From: Kondoa malvinella | Lineage: Eukaryota; Basidiomycota; Agaricostilbomycetes; Agaricostilbales; Kondoaceae | Reading direction: 5' to 3' | Assembly: GCA_039545315.1 (NCBI GenBank) | Contig: BCIM01000014.1 | Location: 310,001 to 374,000, forward strand | Length of the DNA: 64,000 nucleotides | Shown: positions 12,007-24,403 of the stretch, one piece after another | How positions within the stretch are numbered: position 1 is the first letter of the stretch | Layout of the letters: each line of letters begins with the position of its first letter | The notes under the pieces: model-generated | What the model was told of the DNA's origin: nothing | The model's database searches: none | Seen by the model: only the letters and a program-made list of their open reading frames with translations | Translations under genes and position numbers: made by a program

Positions 12007-15000
12007 ATGAGCTTCTGGAAATTTGGCAGCTTCACGCAGCAATCGGCTATCGATACGCTCCTCAATGCCGCGTCCGGTCCTCCTACACCAGGCTCTGGTT
12101 CCTTCTTGGACCCATCGAATATGTCTGCTGGGAGCCATGGAAGCAATTCAGACCATGTCCCAATTCTTACGTTGGAGCAGCTGCTCGAGGAGGATGACCT
12201 GCTTCAAGAATGCAAGAATGGGCACAACAAGCTTGTAGGCTGGCCCTATATCCGGACGTCAGCTTCATTGGAACTAAGCGTCGTGTATCAGGTCGACTTT
12301 CTTGGAAGACCACGCATAGTGCATCGTCTACTAGATTATGTCGATGGTTCCGCGTTTGAAGCAGACGACGAGATACCAAGCACGCCTTCAGAGCACGAGA
12401 ACCGGCAGCGAAAGCGTCTGAAGTGAGGATTCACTGCTACTCTTATACTCGCGTCTGATATCCGCCTGCAGATATCCGCACGTCTGCTCTGAAATCATTC
12501 TGTGCAATGTACCTTCTGTAATGCAAGAGCTGTTCAAAGATCTAGACGTGTATATCAGTGAGTTCACTCTCCTTCTCTCAAACCCTTCAATGCTTACATT
12601 CGATAGAACCATTTTGGGCAACGGTGCTCGACCGCTTCGAAACTCACGACGATCCCCATCATCTCGCAGGCACCACCAACACTGTCCAACTAGGGTATTG
12701 GATTAAAGTCAACTCCTTCTTCCTGGCAGAACGGCCTTTCGAAATGATTGCCTACTTCAAGTCAAATCCGAAACTCGTTTCTCGTCTCATCCAGCATATC
12801 CCATCCTCAACAGCTATATCAGATCTCGTCTTTCGCTTCCTACAAACAGAAGAATCAGGCATGGGTCGAGGCATGATAGAACACATCTGCACACATCCAG
12901 ATTTACGCCTCGTTTCTCGTCTCATCGACTATCTATCGCCTGAATATCCCGCAGAAACTCACAATCACGTAGCTGAATTCGTTAAAGCAATCATCAACTT
13001 TTGCAGTACGGCAAATTCGAACGCGGCCACTGCTGAATTTAGTCAACCGCCTTCGAATTCAGGTCAAGGTGCACAAACTGCTTGGGGTCAAGCGAAGGGC
13101 AATGGTCATCAAGAAGATGAAAAGCCTTCGCATTGGGTCGATAGTCGACTTTTGCGCGAGTTGGCTAGTGAAGATTCTGTTGCAAGGTTGTTGAGCTACA
13201 TGTTTGATGTGCTGCCCGTGGTGAACTCACAAAAGACTCAAGCGGAAGTAACAATCCAGGAAACCGATGCAGACACTCTGCCAAAGAAGGAAGATCCCAT
13301 TACTCCGACAACAAGCACATTCAAAGATTTTGTCTCGACCCCAGCTGGATCAGCAGAAGCGTCTTTAGCTACCTCTGTCGCTTCATTACCTGTCACCCAA
13401 TCTCATCTTACACCAGCGCAACCGAGCCTGTTGCAATTACCTACAGTCCCGCTGTCTCCATTCTACAGATCAAGCCCAACACCAGATTCAGTCACGTCAT
13501 CACTTACCAACTCCCTAGCTATTCTCATCGACCTGATACGAAAGAACAATTCCGATTTCTCTGAACAGCAAATACTGCATTATCTCCGTAAACGAATTCC
13601 ACCGGATCCTGATCCCTCAGATGGTAAAGAAGAAAAGTCAACGACTGAGCGCATCAAGGAGCACCTAGATGATGGACCCACTGTCGTATATCTGGGGCCG
13701 CTTCTCCGCCTTGTCAGCGACCGGTTGGGCGATCTTCAAACACTTCTCAAAAATCCGAGATCGGATGTGGGTCTTCCCACGTTTCGTATATGTGTTACAA
13801 TGGAATGATAGATGTTATTCAGACTACGCCATTACACATGACCCAGGGCACGGTCATTCCGCTCGCGCTGGAGCGGTTCCGAATTTGTGAATTCTACGCC
13901 GAGCTGCTTCACTGTTCCAACATGGCGCTGCTGAATCGGAAGCACAACGAAGGGCCACAATATGACGCGAATGGTCATCTCACACCGAGCGAGAAAGCTA
14001 TCGATGTTCTAGAAGCCGCCATCTCGAATCCACCAGCCGCTAGCGACGAACTTTCTTCGCCAACTGCGGACCCGGCATCGGCACAAACATCAACCTACAA
14101 TTCACCTCAAGTGTTCTCTGATGAATCGTTTCAGCTTCCTGCGGGCATGGAAGACATTTCGCTTGATTCGCCTGCTCAAAGTCCAGCCCAACCCAAGAGT
14201 GCTACCTTCAGTGGGACCGACGAGTCAGGCAAGGATCAATCTATTGATCAAAGCCCGAGAGCGTCGATGTCAGCTGGAAAGAGCAAGTCACAAGCGGAAG
14301 CGATAACGGCAGGCCAACTTCTCAAGACTAGATTACTTGAGCACAAAGTCACCTCTGTTCTGATTGTTCGTCACTGATAGTTTGATAAACTCCGTGAGAC
14401 TGATGTATGGTATAGGACCTATTCTTCGAATACCCGTGGAACAATTTTCTACACAATGTGATTTACGACCTACTACAGCAGACTTTCAATGGCAGAATGG
14501 ACAACAGTCTGTGTCGACAATTATGCCTGCATGTCTTTACGGAAGACAACTTGACCAGTCGGATACTGCAAGGTCAGGCTGAAAACGACAAAGCAGCGTG
14601 AGTCATGTCTTTCTGCGCTACGAGCCATCTGACGACTCTAGATTTTCAGTCAGTCAAGCAAGGGTGTCCGTATGGGCTACATGGGGCATATGTCACTCAT
14701 CGCCGAAGAGATAGTCAAGGTCTTCAATCATTACCCAGAAGAAATTTTCCGACTAGTCAAGGACACTATGGACACGGAAGCTTGGGACAGCTACGTCACT
14801 GATATCCTGCGCATCACTCGACAGAACGACAATGCTTTGCTCGGCGGAGGTGTCAGCGCTCATGCCAATGATACAATCTCTTCCAGCAGCGGCATGTCGG
14901 ATGATGATGACGAATTTCCAATGTCGAATCGCTCTTCCAGGATCATGAGTCTGAACGCGAATGAAGGCTCAGAGCAAGAAGCGAAAGCTGCATCTTTGGT

Positions 15001-15923
15001 TGGGAATGCAGAGCCAAACGGCACGTCGAGCAATAAGACGAACGATCAGGTACGTGCATTGTCACTGAATCAGAGACGCACTGAGCAAAGAAGCAGTTTG
15101 CGCGATACCTCATACAGCAGATGTCGAGTGACCTTCCGGACAAGTTCACGACAAGTTCTGATGAGGAAGAAGATGAATGGCATTCTGGCTTTGATCCAAA
15201 GGACTCTGACTTTGGTCTGTGGGAAAGCGATCGCAAAACTGCGCCGCTCAACGTTAGTCCATTTCTTGATCCCGGTTTGAGTAGCTGACGATAATCTGCA
15301 GACTTCGGCTGAGGATGACTTTGCCGACTTTGAAGCATCTTCATCGGACAAGAAAGGTTTTGATGATAGTTTTGGCTCCACCAAGCAGAATCTCACACCA
15401 GCAGAGTGGGTCATGCTCTCCTTCGTTGGTATCCGCTTAGACTTAACATGACACTCTAGCTGGAACAGCGATTTCAAGACGAACTACGACAGTACTGCCA
15501 ATACACCAGTCAGCGAAGGCGAAGGCGAAGGCGATCCGTTCGCGAGTGCAGAAGATGATGAAGATGACGATTTTGGAGACTTTGCTGAAGCACCAGAAGG
15601 CCAAATCAGTCTACCGTCATTCGACGATAGTTTTGACTTCAACGCAAGTGCTTCTGGCTTCCCATCGTTTGAAGATGCTGGCTCGTCAGTCTTTGATCCG
15701 GGGGCGGCTTCCGCTGCAGCTTCTGGCTTTAGCAAACTTGCCGTCAGTCTTATCGTCTCTTCTTTGCGTCGTTTCTGACTTACTCCAACAGGACGTCGTT
15801 GATCCTTCTAAAGAAGTTGACCGTGATGATGGACTGGTCGAGGTGGATAACAAGGAGGAGCCAGGCAGCAAGCTCGTTGTGCCGAGAGATGAAGCAGAGG
15901 TGGCCAGAAAGACAAGTCGCTAG
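12007..15923 (+). CDS. SAPS family (Sit4-associated) phosphatase regulatory subunit
   Basis: Relative of yeast Sap155/Sap185/Sap190 and fission yeast Ekc1, which bind and direct the PP2A-like (PP6/Sit4) phosphatase. The start MSFWKFGSF is typical. Signature regions appear in order: LLEEDDLLQECK, RPFEMIAYFKSNPKLVSRLI, LRLVSRLIDYL, VVYLGPLLRLVSDRL, VIPLALERFRICEFYAELLH, LFFEYPWNNFLHNVIYDLLQ, and GHMSLIAEEIVKVFNHYP. The C-terminal third is acidic and Ser/Asp-rich with repeated DDEDDDFGDF-like segments. About eight introns were traced: for example about 12424-12473, 12556-12604, 13772-13820 (gtgggt..attcag, which removes an apparent frame break) and 14365-14415. About 1,050 residues. It lies 140 bp upstream of the FAHD1-like gene on the same strand. 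Confidence 0.93.
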
Positions 15924-16063
15924 ACTCAAGCTATTGTGCATACTGTATTTGCCCTTGACGGGCGCATCTTCTTATGCGAGTTCCGACATGATGTTTACTT
16001 TTGGTCGTCCTTCAACATCTCAACGCGATAAGCTAGGACTTCTTGCAGAAACCTGACAGCAAT

Positions 16064-17292
16064 ATGGCGTCCAACTTTGTACAGACAGGAAAGAAGGCGA
16101 GCGCAGCCTTGTGAAGCAAGCTGAAACCCAGCTGATTGCTCATTTAGCTCGTGTGTATTGGTCGAAACTACGCTATGTGGGCATGCGAGCCATAGGCAGA
16201 GCTCACCAGAGCTCATCAATGAGATAGGCATGCAAAAGAGCTAGGCAATCAAGTCCCCAAAGAGGTGCGGACCTCCGCTGAATTGGACACTGCCCACACC
16301 TGATTGCTTTCTGCAGCCTTTCTTCTTCCTCAAGCCGTAGGATTATCAGCTCTCGTATATGCAAGCTAATCAGCAATGCAGGACGACGAGCTATCTGGCT
16401 AATGGCGGAACAGTCGAACTCCCGCAAGGCGAGAATGTACACTACGAGGTCGAGCTGGGTGTTGTAGTAGGACAGAAGACCAGAGATGTAAGGGCCAGGC
16501 AAGCGATGGACCATGTCGCTGGATATACTCTGGCTGTGGATATGTGAGCTTTGTGCTCGCGAAGTCTAGCTTCGACTTAAGTGCTCCCAGGACTGGCCGA
16601 AAGCTACAGGAAGCTGCCAAGAAAGCTGGATTACCGTGGAGTGCTTCGAAAGGTCAGCCGTTTGAGTTTCACTCGTATGCGCATGCAAATATTTTCCCCT
16701 TTGGCAGGCTTTGATACTTTCGTGCGGCATCTCATAGACTATCAAGCCTGATTTGACCTTCAGTAGACTCCCATTGGCGACTTTATCCCGAAATCAGATA
16801 TTAAGGTGAGCTCAATCGTCTAGCTTGTCCGAAGATTTGACGCTGAAATGAGCTGTTAACAGGATCCATACAATTTAGAACTCTTCTTGCAGATCAACGG
16901 AAAAGATAGGCAGCGTGAGACAACGGGTAAGATGTCTCCCATTCTCCGTCATCAGATGTAGCTAACCTTATGCAGGCAACATGATTTTCCGCGTAAGGCT
17001 CGAGCGGTTCCTTTATAAATACATTAACATCCACTACAGATTGCGGAATTACTACAACATTGCTCCTCAATCATGACGCTTGAAGAGGGTGACCTTCTGT
17101 TGACTGGTTCGTCTTCACATTGCCGTCCTGGCTCTTGAATCCCATTCGCTTTCAGGAACGCCTTCTGGCGTTGGCCCGATCGTGGATGGGGACAAAATGA
17201 CGGCTGGCATGCTTGATCTGTCGAACAAGAGGGAGCGCTTGGCGTTATGGGAAGGTCGGGCAAAAGATCGCGTTGGCGGCTACAAAGCATAA
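16064..17292 (+). CDS. Fumarylacetoacetate hydrolase-domain protein (FAHD1-like acylpyruvase / oxaloacetate decarboxylase)
   Basis: FAH-fold hydrolase of the FAHD1 type (mitochondrial or cytosolic; known members cleave acylpyruvates and decarboxylate oxaloacetate). Start MASNFVQTGKK is joined by a GC-AG intron (16097-16147) to LVCIGRNYA. Further exons give MHAKELGNQVPKEPFFFLKP, EVELGVVVGQKTRDV with the metal-binding E-x-E, HVAGYTLAVDM, GFDTF, PIGDFIPKSDI, LLLTGTPSGVGPI and the C-terminus RAKDRVGGYKA. About 220 residues, as expected, in about ten exons. The stop codon at 17290-17292 is only 2 bp from the stop codon of the convergent carnitine acetyltransferase gene, so the 3' untranslated regions must overlap. 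Confidence 0.92.
16097..16147 (+). other. GC-AG intron in the FAHD1-like gene
   Basis: 51-nt intron starting gcgagc and ending tttag. Only this junction joins MASNFVQTGKK to LVCIGRNYA in frame; using the nearby gtgaag donor breaks the conserved sequence. Confidence 0.8.
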
Positions 17293-17294
17293 AT

Positions 17295-19749
17295 CTACAA
17301 TTTAGCTTTGGGCGGGATGTCATCTTGCATGAGAGCCATCAGAGTGTCGGCAGCCCGTTTGCTACAAGCACATCAGCTGCATATCTCAATTTGAACAAAG
17401 AAACGAACATGTTTTGGGTCAGCTTGTAAAGGAGTCAGCTCAAAGTCACAGCGGGCGAGAAAGTACGTACTTCTCCAGAAGGCGAGTCTTTTCTGCTAGT
17501 GACCGTAAACAGCAAACTTTCTGGCTGGATCATGTCTGATTCTCGTCCTGTGAGTATGAGCAGCGGTAGGATCGAGTGCACTGACACGGAACACCATAAC
17601 CACCATCGGTCACGCAGCCCCATCCTAAAACAAAGGCATGAGCGGACCCGATCTGCTGTGAAAGAGACTGCAGACCTACCATACGCGGGGAGATGACGAC
17701 CGTAAACTTGGGAAGTTGACAAAAGCCAGTGACTAGACTTGGCGAGCAGCGGATCCGAAAGGAAAGGTGGAGTTTCTTCGCCTTCCAAGCAGAGCTTCAT
17801 CCCTGCTTGTGTTTTCAATATGGCACGGTACGGGAATACGGCGAACGAACCAAGCAGATGCCTGTCAATGCCTTGAGCTGCACTTGCCTCCTTCATGTCC
17901 AGACCATGCTGAGCCAGAGCTTTGCGGAAGAATCCTCGCCGCTGATCATTGTTGTACGAGTCGTCGAGCATAGAGTCGCACCACATCTTGGACTCTGGCG
18001 AGCAAACACGGACGGTCTCTGTTCGTCCGAGATGGAAGCGTCTAACCGAAGCTGACTCATAAGTGGCTGCTACTTGCCCTTTGTTGGTCAAGGCATAGGC
18101 GAGTTGAATGACCATTTGTACCCTGCAGGAATATCAGAAGATCAAACCCAAGCCGAATAAGGAGGACTCACCATCCATCTGGTGAACACTTGACTTTCTT
18201 GATTTGCTCTTTACCGTACGTATCGTAGAACATGTAATGTAGGACATTGGCATTGATGTTCTTGACATGATCTTCTGTAGCTCGATTGATATGGGACAAA
18301 GTAGTATCGTCCAATTCGAATGGCAGAGATGCGACAGAGATAGGGGAAGAAGAAGGATCAGAAAGCGTAGGTAGCTTATTGGCCATTAGGTCTAGCGTCA
18401 TGTCGTTGTTCAAGCGGGCAGTCGGAGCTGAGGCAGAGATGAGCGAACCGAGGTTGGTACCGAAGACTTTTCAGACTTACTGCCGTCCATCACCGAGTGT
18501 TCTCCCAGAATACCGCTTTCGCCGTTGTCTGAGAGCGCAGGGTATGAGTAACAGCACACTTAAAGAAGCGGAGTACTTGCCAAAGATGACCCATTGAATT
18601 GGCTTGTCCCAGAATCTCGGACTCTTCTCTCCTCCATGCCACAGAGCTTTGCTGAAGGAAGCGTCTTTCGTAGATGGTCTGTCTTGATCGAGGCATACAA
18701 CAGCAATGGCCTGTTCGACCGCTCCTAGTGATGCGACGTTGGTATCGGATTCAATCAAGTGTGCCCTTGCAGTCGCCCAATCATCTCTGTTCCATGCCGT
18801 CAGATTGCCGAGAGGTGGTCCTTCTCCTTCCTTGTCGGCCATAGCGTAGATAGAGTAGAAAGCTTCTCTCAGACTCTCGGCAGATGCGCGCTTGCCGTCT
18901 TTGCCCACAATCGGTACTTTGTAGAACCGGTTCTTCCTAATAGCTACAACATGATCACCTCTTGAATCCGTTTCTGGAATCTTGACGCTGTAATCTTCGT
19001 TAGGAGCAGGAATACGACAAGCGTTGAAGAGCCATTGGAAAGCTGCCATGTCTTGCTTCGCGCCTCCCGCTTGATCTGGTTCGATATCACCAGAGATGAT
19101 CTTGTCTCTGTAATGAGCAGCATAGTAGGCGATGAAAGCAGCTACGTAGGCCGGGTCGTCCTTGGTCGAGCTTGAGCTCGGCGGACTTTGTGGTAGCTTG
19201 GCGAAACCGCTACAAGAGACCTTAGCAGTGTATTGGATACTCTATAAGACTACTCACTAAAAGTAAGAGACGTTGATAACGACTGGAGCGCGGTAGGCTA
19301 AACCACGAAATGAGCCCCAGCTTCCTGGTCATACAAGCAGCGCGAGGCTTACTCAGGTATGCGAGCTTGTCCCAGTCTACAGCGAGCCAGTTGCGCGACT
19401 TTGCTGCTTTCTCTTGTAGGCGTGCGTGCAGCCTTGGACCATCTTTGACCAGAAAGTCCTTTGCTTTAGCTTGAAGCTCGCCCAATTCTTGATCGTTGGC
19501 GATAGCAGCGCATGAACGGACAGCTTTGTGAATAGTCCTCTCGAGTTCTGGTACAGGCAGCGAGGGAATAGAATCTTCATGAGCTCGCAAAGGGCTGTCT
19601 TTTGGAGCAACAGGTTGGGGTCCGTAGCGCCATTCTTCGAATGATGGTACGCGTGTCGACATGGATCTAATTAGTCGACTATATGCTGGACGCCCTATAG
19701 CTCTTGTACGACTTAGCATTGGATGGCTGCTCGGGAGCAAGAAAGACAT
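17295..19749 (-). CDS. CAT2: Carnitine O-acetyltransferase with mitochondrial and peroxisomal signals
   Basis: Choline/carnitine acyltransferase that moves acetyl groups between CoA and carnitine, allowing export of acetyl units from peroxisomes and mitochondria. Motifs seen: PSFEEWRYGPQP, KSRNWLAVDWDKLAYL, AAFQWLFNACRIP, FWDKPIQWVIF, GEHSVMDG with the catalytic histidine, MVIQLAYALTNKGQVAATYE, and SSHWLLSTSQV. The protein ends in AKL, a PTS1 peroxisomal signal, as in yeast Cat2. Three in-frame ATGs (19749, 19719, 19662) precede the domain. The longer starts add an Arg/Ser-rich, acid-free leader like a mitochondrial presequence; the 19662 start (MSTRVPSF) would omit it. One intron (18529-18580) is GC-AG. 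Convergent with the FAHD1-like gene, 2 bp between stop codons; its longest start lies 37 bp from the stop codon of the next minus-strand gene. Confidence 0.93.
18529..18580 (-). other. GC-AG intron in the carnitine acetyltransferase gene
   Basis: 52-nt intron starting gcaagt and ending ctctcag. It joins QWVIF to DNGESGILGEHSVMDG in frame, restoring the catalytic histidine motif. Confidence 0.85.
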
Positions 19750-19786
19750 GTGAAAACATGATAAACGCGTCAAGAGCACCAATGCA

Positions 19787-21553
19787 TTACTCTTCATCGC
19801 TCGCTTCCTCCTCGCTGCTGTCCCCAGCACTCAATATCATCCCTTCGACGAGCAGACTGGCACTCGGAACCAGCCCAGCGCTTTCCAATGTCATGTCCTT
19901 CGCTTCGCCAAATGGCAACCCCCTCTTCGGAAACATGCACACCACCGTAAAGCCATACGTATGGTCATACTCTGCTGGTTGACTTCCACCACCATCCAAT
20001 TCCGGCTCATAAGCTTGCGTATCGATCCAAGCATAAATCTGCTCCATCCTTACATCCTTACCAAACTTGCCTTGCAACCTTCTTCCATCCGGTAGCTTGA
20101 CGCTCAATCTACTACCTTCTCCTTCAACCGGTACGAGATGCGCTTTCGCCCATTTCCTCCAAGCCCGCTTCTTTTCCTCTAAACTCAGTTTCTCCTTTTC
20201 CTCTTTCTCTTTACGAGCAGCTTCTTCCTTTTCCGCACGCATAGAAGCTTCCTTCGCTCTGATTCGTTCAAAGTCTTTTCGACCTGCTTCAGCATAGGCT
20301 CGATCTTGATCTGCTTTATATTGTCGTTCCATTTCTCTATTGCGCTTTTCTTTCTTTTGTCTTTCTAGGTATGCGGATGTTCGAGGTAGAAAGACAGTGT
20401 TGATGTGCGTTAGGATGGAAGTAGCGGAAGTGTGCGTTAGAGGTGAGCCTTCGAGGCGGGAGAAGAGCGTCATCTTTGGTGTGGAACCTGGAGAAGGTGA
20501 ACCAGGTGTGGAGCGTGGTGGTTGAAGGGTAATAAAAGCCAGGAAAGGAAAGGTCGTGGCTTCGAGGATTTGAGAGGCTGCAAAAGAAATGAGCCAGATG
20601 AGAACGTCTAAGCGATTGGACGCACTCTGATAGGCATCCTTGTACTTGACATCTCCTCCCCAAGTGATGAAATTCTTGTTCTCCAGCGTGGATAGAAGAT
20701 CTGTATCACACAGCGTTTCTTTCTTGAATGCCGCCGCATCATCATGTTCCGACGAAATGAGCACGACAAGTAGTGGCTTCATCTGTTCTTTCGCCAAGGA
20801 TAGAGCAGACTCGTACGAGCCAATATGAAAGTTGGGTAAAGATCTTCTGGGTGATTGCGAAGTCGAAGCCGAAGACGAAGGGCCAATTTGCACACCAGAC
20901 GCGACAGAGTATGTTGCAGTGTTCCCAGTCTCTTCTTCTAGATCACGAACAAAGTGTTCTGCTGCTTGTCTCGGATCTAGGACGCGTGTATGCTGCGCTG
21001 ACGGAAAACGAAGAGAGAATGAAGGTAGGTTAGGTCTAACGCCAAAGAGTCGAGCTATGAGCGAGATGGCGGATGACAGAGCATATAAGATCAAAGTGAA
21101 CGGGAGGGCAAGTAATTGTAGAGGCGTGCGCAGGAGCTGCATCACGACCGGATCCAAGTTAGTGGGAACAGTGCACTAAGATAGGCGAAGAAGAGCTTAC
21201 ACGTCGCGCGGATCCAAAGCCTACATTAGCTGGCGAGTATCCAGAAGGTCTGCGCTTGCTATCTCGGCCAGTAGATTGCTGCGAGTCATCCATCATGAGC
21301 GGCTGTCGTTCGACGTAGGCCTCTTCTACAGCTTCAGGCTCTTGATCTTGTCTGATGGATATGGGATCGTCAAACAGGTTGGCTACTGCTGCCTGTAACC
21401 CTGTAGCTCAGCTTATGGCCGGTCGAGCGACTCGATGACACGCACTTGCAAGTTCCAATCCGACTGGGCGAGCATCTCTTGAGCCGTTTCATCATCGCAA
21501 GCTGCTATATTCTTGAATTGCTCAAGGGCTGATGCTCTGTCTTCACCATTCAT
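19787..21553 (-). CDS. UBA-UAS-UBX domain protein (FAF2/UBXD8 type, fission yeast Ucp10-like)
   Basis: Membrane-anchored Cdc48/p97 adaptor of ER-associated degradation. Order of parts: UBA-like helix bundle at the start (ASALEQFKNIAACDDETAQ, then EMLAQSDWNLQ), acidic linker, hydrophobic hairpin (LLALPFTLILYALSSAI), thioredoxin-like UAS domain (KPLLVVLISSEHDDAAAF, FITWGGDV), a long charged coiled coil (about 20170-20360), and a C-terminal UBX domain (RLSVKLPDGRRLQGKF, LVPSASLLVEG) with an acidic tail. Introns lie at about 21405-21446 and about 21138-21201, the latter with a CTAAC branch site. Start ATG 21553 is the first ATG after an in-frame stop. Divergent from the TMEM184 gene, 189 bp between start codons. 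Confidence 0.92.
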
Positions 21554-21742
21554 TGGCACCTGTAGGTAGTCGTACAAGTCCAAAACTGGTGGATGCCCCT
21601 TGTCATCGCACGTCGACTCGCCCGCTTCACCGGCTTCCGTATACCTTCATTGACTGCAACAAGAGCAGTGTAATTACCCAAATGAGCTTCTAACCATTGG
21701 AAATATACCATATTCCGACTTCAATAACGGGCGTGTCACAGC

Positions 21743-24353
21743 ATGTCGGACTCTGGTTCTGGCTTTGGGTTGCCCAAATCTGTCCTGATCGTAGCTACAG
21801 CCTGCTCTCTTCTATCAACTGTCCTGTCCATCTGGGCAATATGGCTCCAATTGAAGAATGTACTTCTATTTCGTGTGCTACATCTCTTTACGTTCTCATA
21901 CCTTGGAGTACAGTATCGCAAGATACACCTTCAGCGATGGGTCGTCCGGATCATGGTCATGTCGGTTCTTCACGCAGGTAAGAAAGCAAAGAAATGACGT
22001 GTTTGTCTGGCAGGGTGCCCGTCTATTCCATCTCATCCGCCATCTCGCTGTATTCGAGTGAAGCAGCCTTCTTTGTGGATGCACTGAGAGACATCTACGA
22101 AGTACGTTTGTTCGTCTGCTAAGTTCTCGTGTGCTGATACGTAGATAGGCATTCGTTATCTAGTATGCCGACATCCAAAGCTCTGAGACGAGCTGACTTT
22201 GTTACAGCTGTTTCTTCTCCCTACTAGTAGAATACCTGTACGTCCTATCAACCGAGCTAGGTTTATAGACTCACAATAGTACAGAGGTGGAGAACGCTCC
22301 CTGATCATCTTATTGCATGGTCGACCACCAACACCGCACGTCTTCCCTGTCAACTTCTTTTCTCAACCAATAGATTTATCGGATCCGTTCGCGTTTCTTG
22401 GTCTGAAACGAGGTATATTACGTATGTTGTCTGCTCTGCTTTCTCCGGCAGGAGATATACAGTGCTGAAAGACTCGTACAGAATATGTTCAGCTCAAACC
22501 GATCCTCGCTGGTATTACTATGGTATTGAAAGCATTGGGCAAGTATCAAGAAGGAACTTTGAAAAAGGATAACGGGTATACTTATATCAGGTGCGTTTCT
22601 TGTCCATCATCGCCCTTCAGGCATTGATCGGGTAGAATTGTGCAGTGTGGTATATAATATCAGGTGAGATTATCGATTACATTCGCACAAATCAGCGATA
22701 CTGATGTTGAACCAGTGTTGCTTTGAGTTTGTATTGCTTGGTGTTATTCTGGTCGTGTACGCACGACGATCTCAAGCCGTACAGGTAAGTGGAGCGTCAG
22801 GATCGAGATCGTTAGCTAATTCGGCGAATAGACCCCTTCCGAAATTCATCTGCGTCAAGGGCATCAGTCAGTAAAGCTTCCAGACTACAAAATCCCTGAC
22901 TGATGAACTTCAAATTGACAGTCTTCGCAACCTTCTGGCAATCTTTCCTCATCTCAATCTTGGTCTCTACTGGCGCCCTCAAATCAGACGTGTACAGCAA
23001 AGAAGATTTCTCCCTCGCCATTACCGATGCACTGATCTGCATTGAGATGCCCTTCTTCGCCGTCCTCCACCTTTACGCCTTTTCTCACAAAGATTACATA
23101 GACCCCAACAACCTCTTTTCAGGTCGCATGCCTTTCTACTATGCTGTTCGAGACTGTTTATTCGGCTTCAAGGATGTTTTACAAGATTCCCTCACCACAT
23201 TCCGAGGGACTGGTTTCTCATACCGCACGTTCGAGCCTGCAGAAGGTGGTGTCCATCAGGGACAAGCACGAGATCGACGTGTAAGAGCAGGATTGAGGTA
23301 TGCGAAAGGTGGTCAGGCGAAATATTGGTTACCTATGCCTGGGGCGGAGACGGGTGAAGCGTATGGGAGGAAGAAAGCTACGGGAGCAAAGACGGATTGG
23401 AAGGATTGGATGAAGAACCCGTTGGATGAGACTAGAAAGAAGTTGGAGGAAGAGAGAAAGTTGTTGAATGGCTATGCGCCATTGAGTCCTGAACAGGCCG
23501 CGGATGTCGTACATACCGAGTAAGCTGCTCTGGCTGAAACTACAGAGCGTATGCCGACTTGTATTACAGTCCAGCGGAACTAGAATCTGCGCTGCGAACA
23601 GAAGGTCGATGGGAAGACGATGCCATGATCCGACAAAGCGGTCCAGCAGTTCCAGATGAAGCATCGAGCGACTCGAGCATTGAATTCAGCGACCCAGAGG
23701 AGGAAGACGAAGAGCTCTTCGACGATGCTCGCAAACTAGAATTCGGCGATTACAATAGTCCGGTAGTCGACGCTTCGAGGGAAGCAGCTCGAAGACGAAT
23801 ACGAGACGAAGAGGATCAGATAGTGCACAACAATCGGTTCAAGGGCAAATCGGTAGATAAGGTGCTGGATAAAGTCAAGCGAGTCAATCAATCGACTATA
23901 GCTCCTCCTGCTGGGCAGAAACAGAAGCGGTATAGGAGAAAGAAGTCTTCGCTGCCTGATGGCTGTGTCGATCTTATGGTCGAAGACGAACATGCGGAAG
24001 AGGAAGCTGATGGACAAGCACGAACGAAAGGCGATATCAACCAGCTTGGAGGACGGCAGCGCAAGATATTCCGCAGAGTGTACAAATCGCAAGAACGAAG
24101 TTCAGACTCGCCTGATCCAACGACTGAGCACGCGGGTGCGCCATCTGTAGTTGTAGACGGCGAAGCTTTCGAGGTTTCCGTGGATCGCGATCCCGAGCAT
24201 GCAGATGCTCAAGCACAAGGAGCTGTAAAGACAGGCGACGTCAAGCTAGCTAGGGAGTCTTCAGAAGACATACCTAATTTCATCGAGGAATCCGGGTTGC
24301 AGGGGGAATCGAGACACGATGGAGATGTAGACAATCCGTGGCACGAGGAGTAA
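21743..24353 (+). CDS. TMEM184 / organic solute transporter-alpha family protein (Hfl1-like)
   Basis: Seven-span membrane protein of the DUF300 family; fission yeast Hfl1 is a vacuolar member that recruits Atg8. Seen: SVLIVATACSLLSTVLSIWA, MVMVPVYSISSAISLYS, FVDALRDIYEAFVIYCFFSL, LVEYLGGERSLI, PVNFFSQPIDL, LFWSCTHDDLKPYRPLPKF, VFATFWQSFLISIL, and IEMPFFAVLHLYAFSHKDY. A second junction (at about 21959, donor gtcggt) was needed to keep MVMVPVYS in frame. After the last span a hydrophilic tail of more than 350 residues follows (about 23150-24353), acidic and Ser/Asp-rich, with WLPMPGAETGEAYGR and EYADLYYSPAELESAL. About eight introns. Its stop codon is 50 bp from that of the convergent Fyv7 gene. 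Confidence 0.92.
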
Positions 24354-24403
24354 TTGTACAATTAGAGCTTACTGTTACATAGACTATTTACACGTTCAAG
24401 CAT

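Noticed and set aside
13772..13820. Apparent frameshift in the SAPS gene
   Set aside because: An in-phase intron (gtgggt..attcag) joins the frames and restores the conserved region TTPLHMTQGTVIPLALERF.
19750..19830. Longer N-terminus of the carnitine acetyltransferase up to 19830
   Set aside because: The added part overlaps the last codons of the UBX gene, and the ATGs at 19749 or 19719 already give a presequence-like leader.
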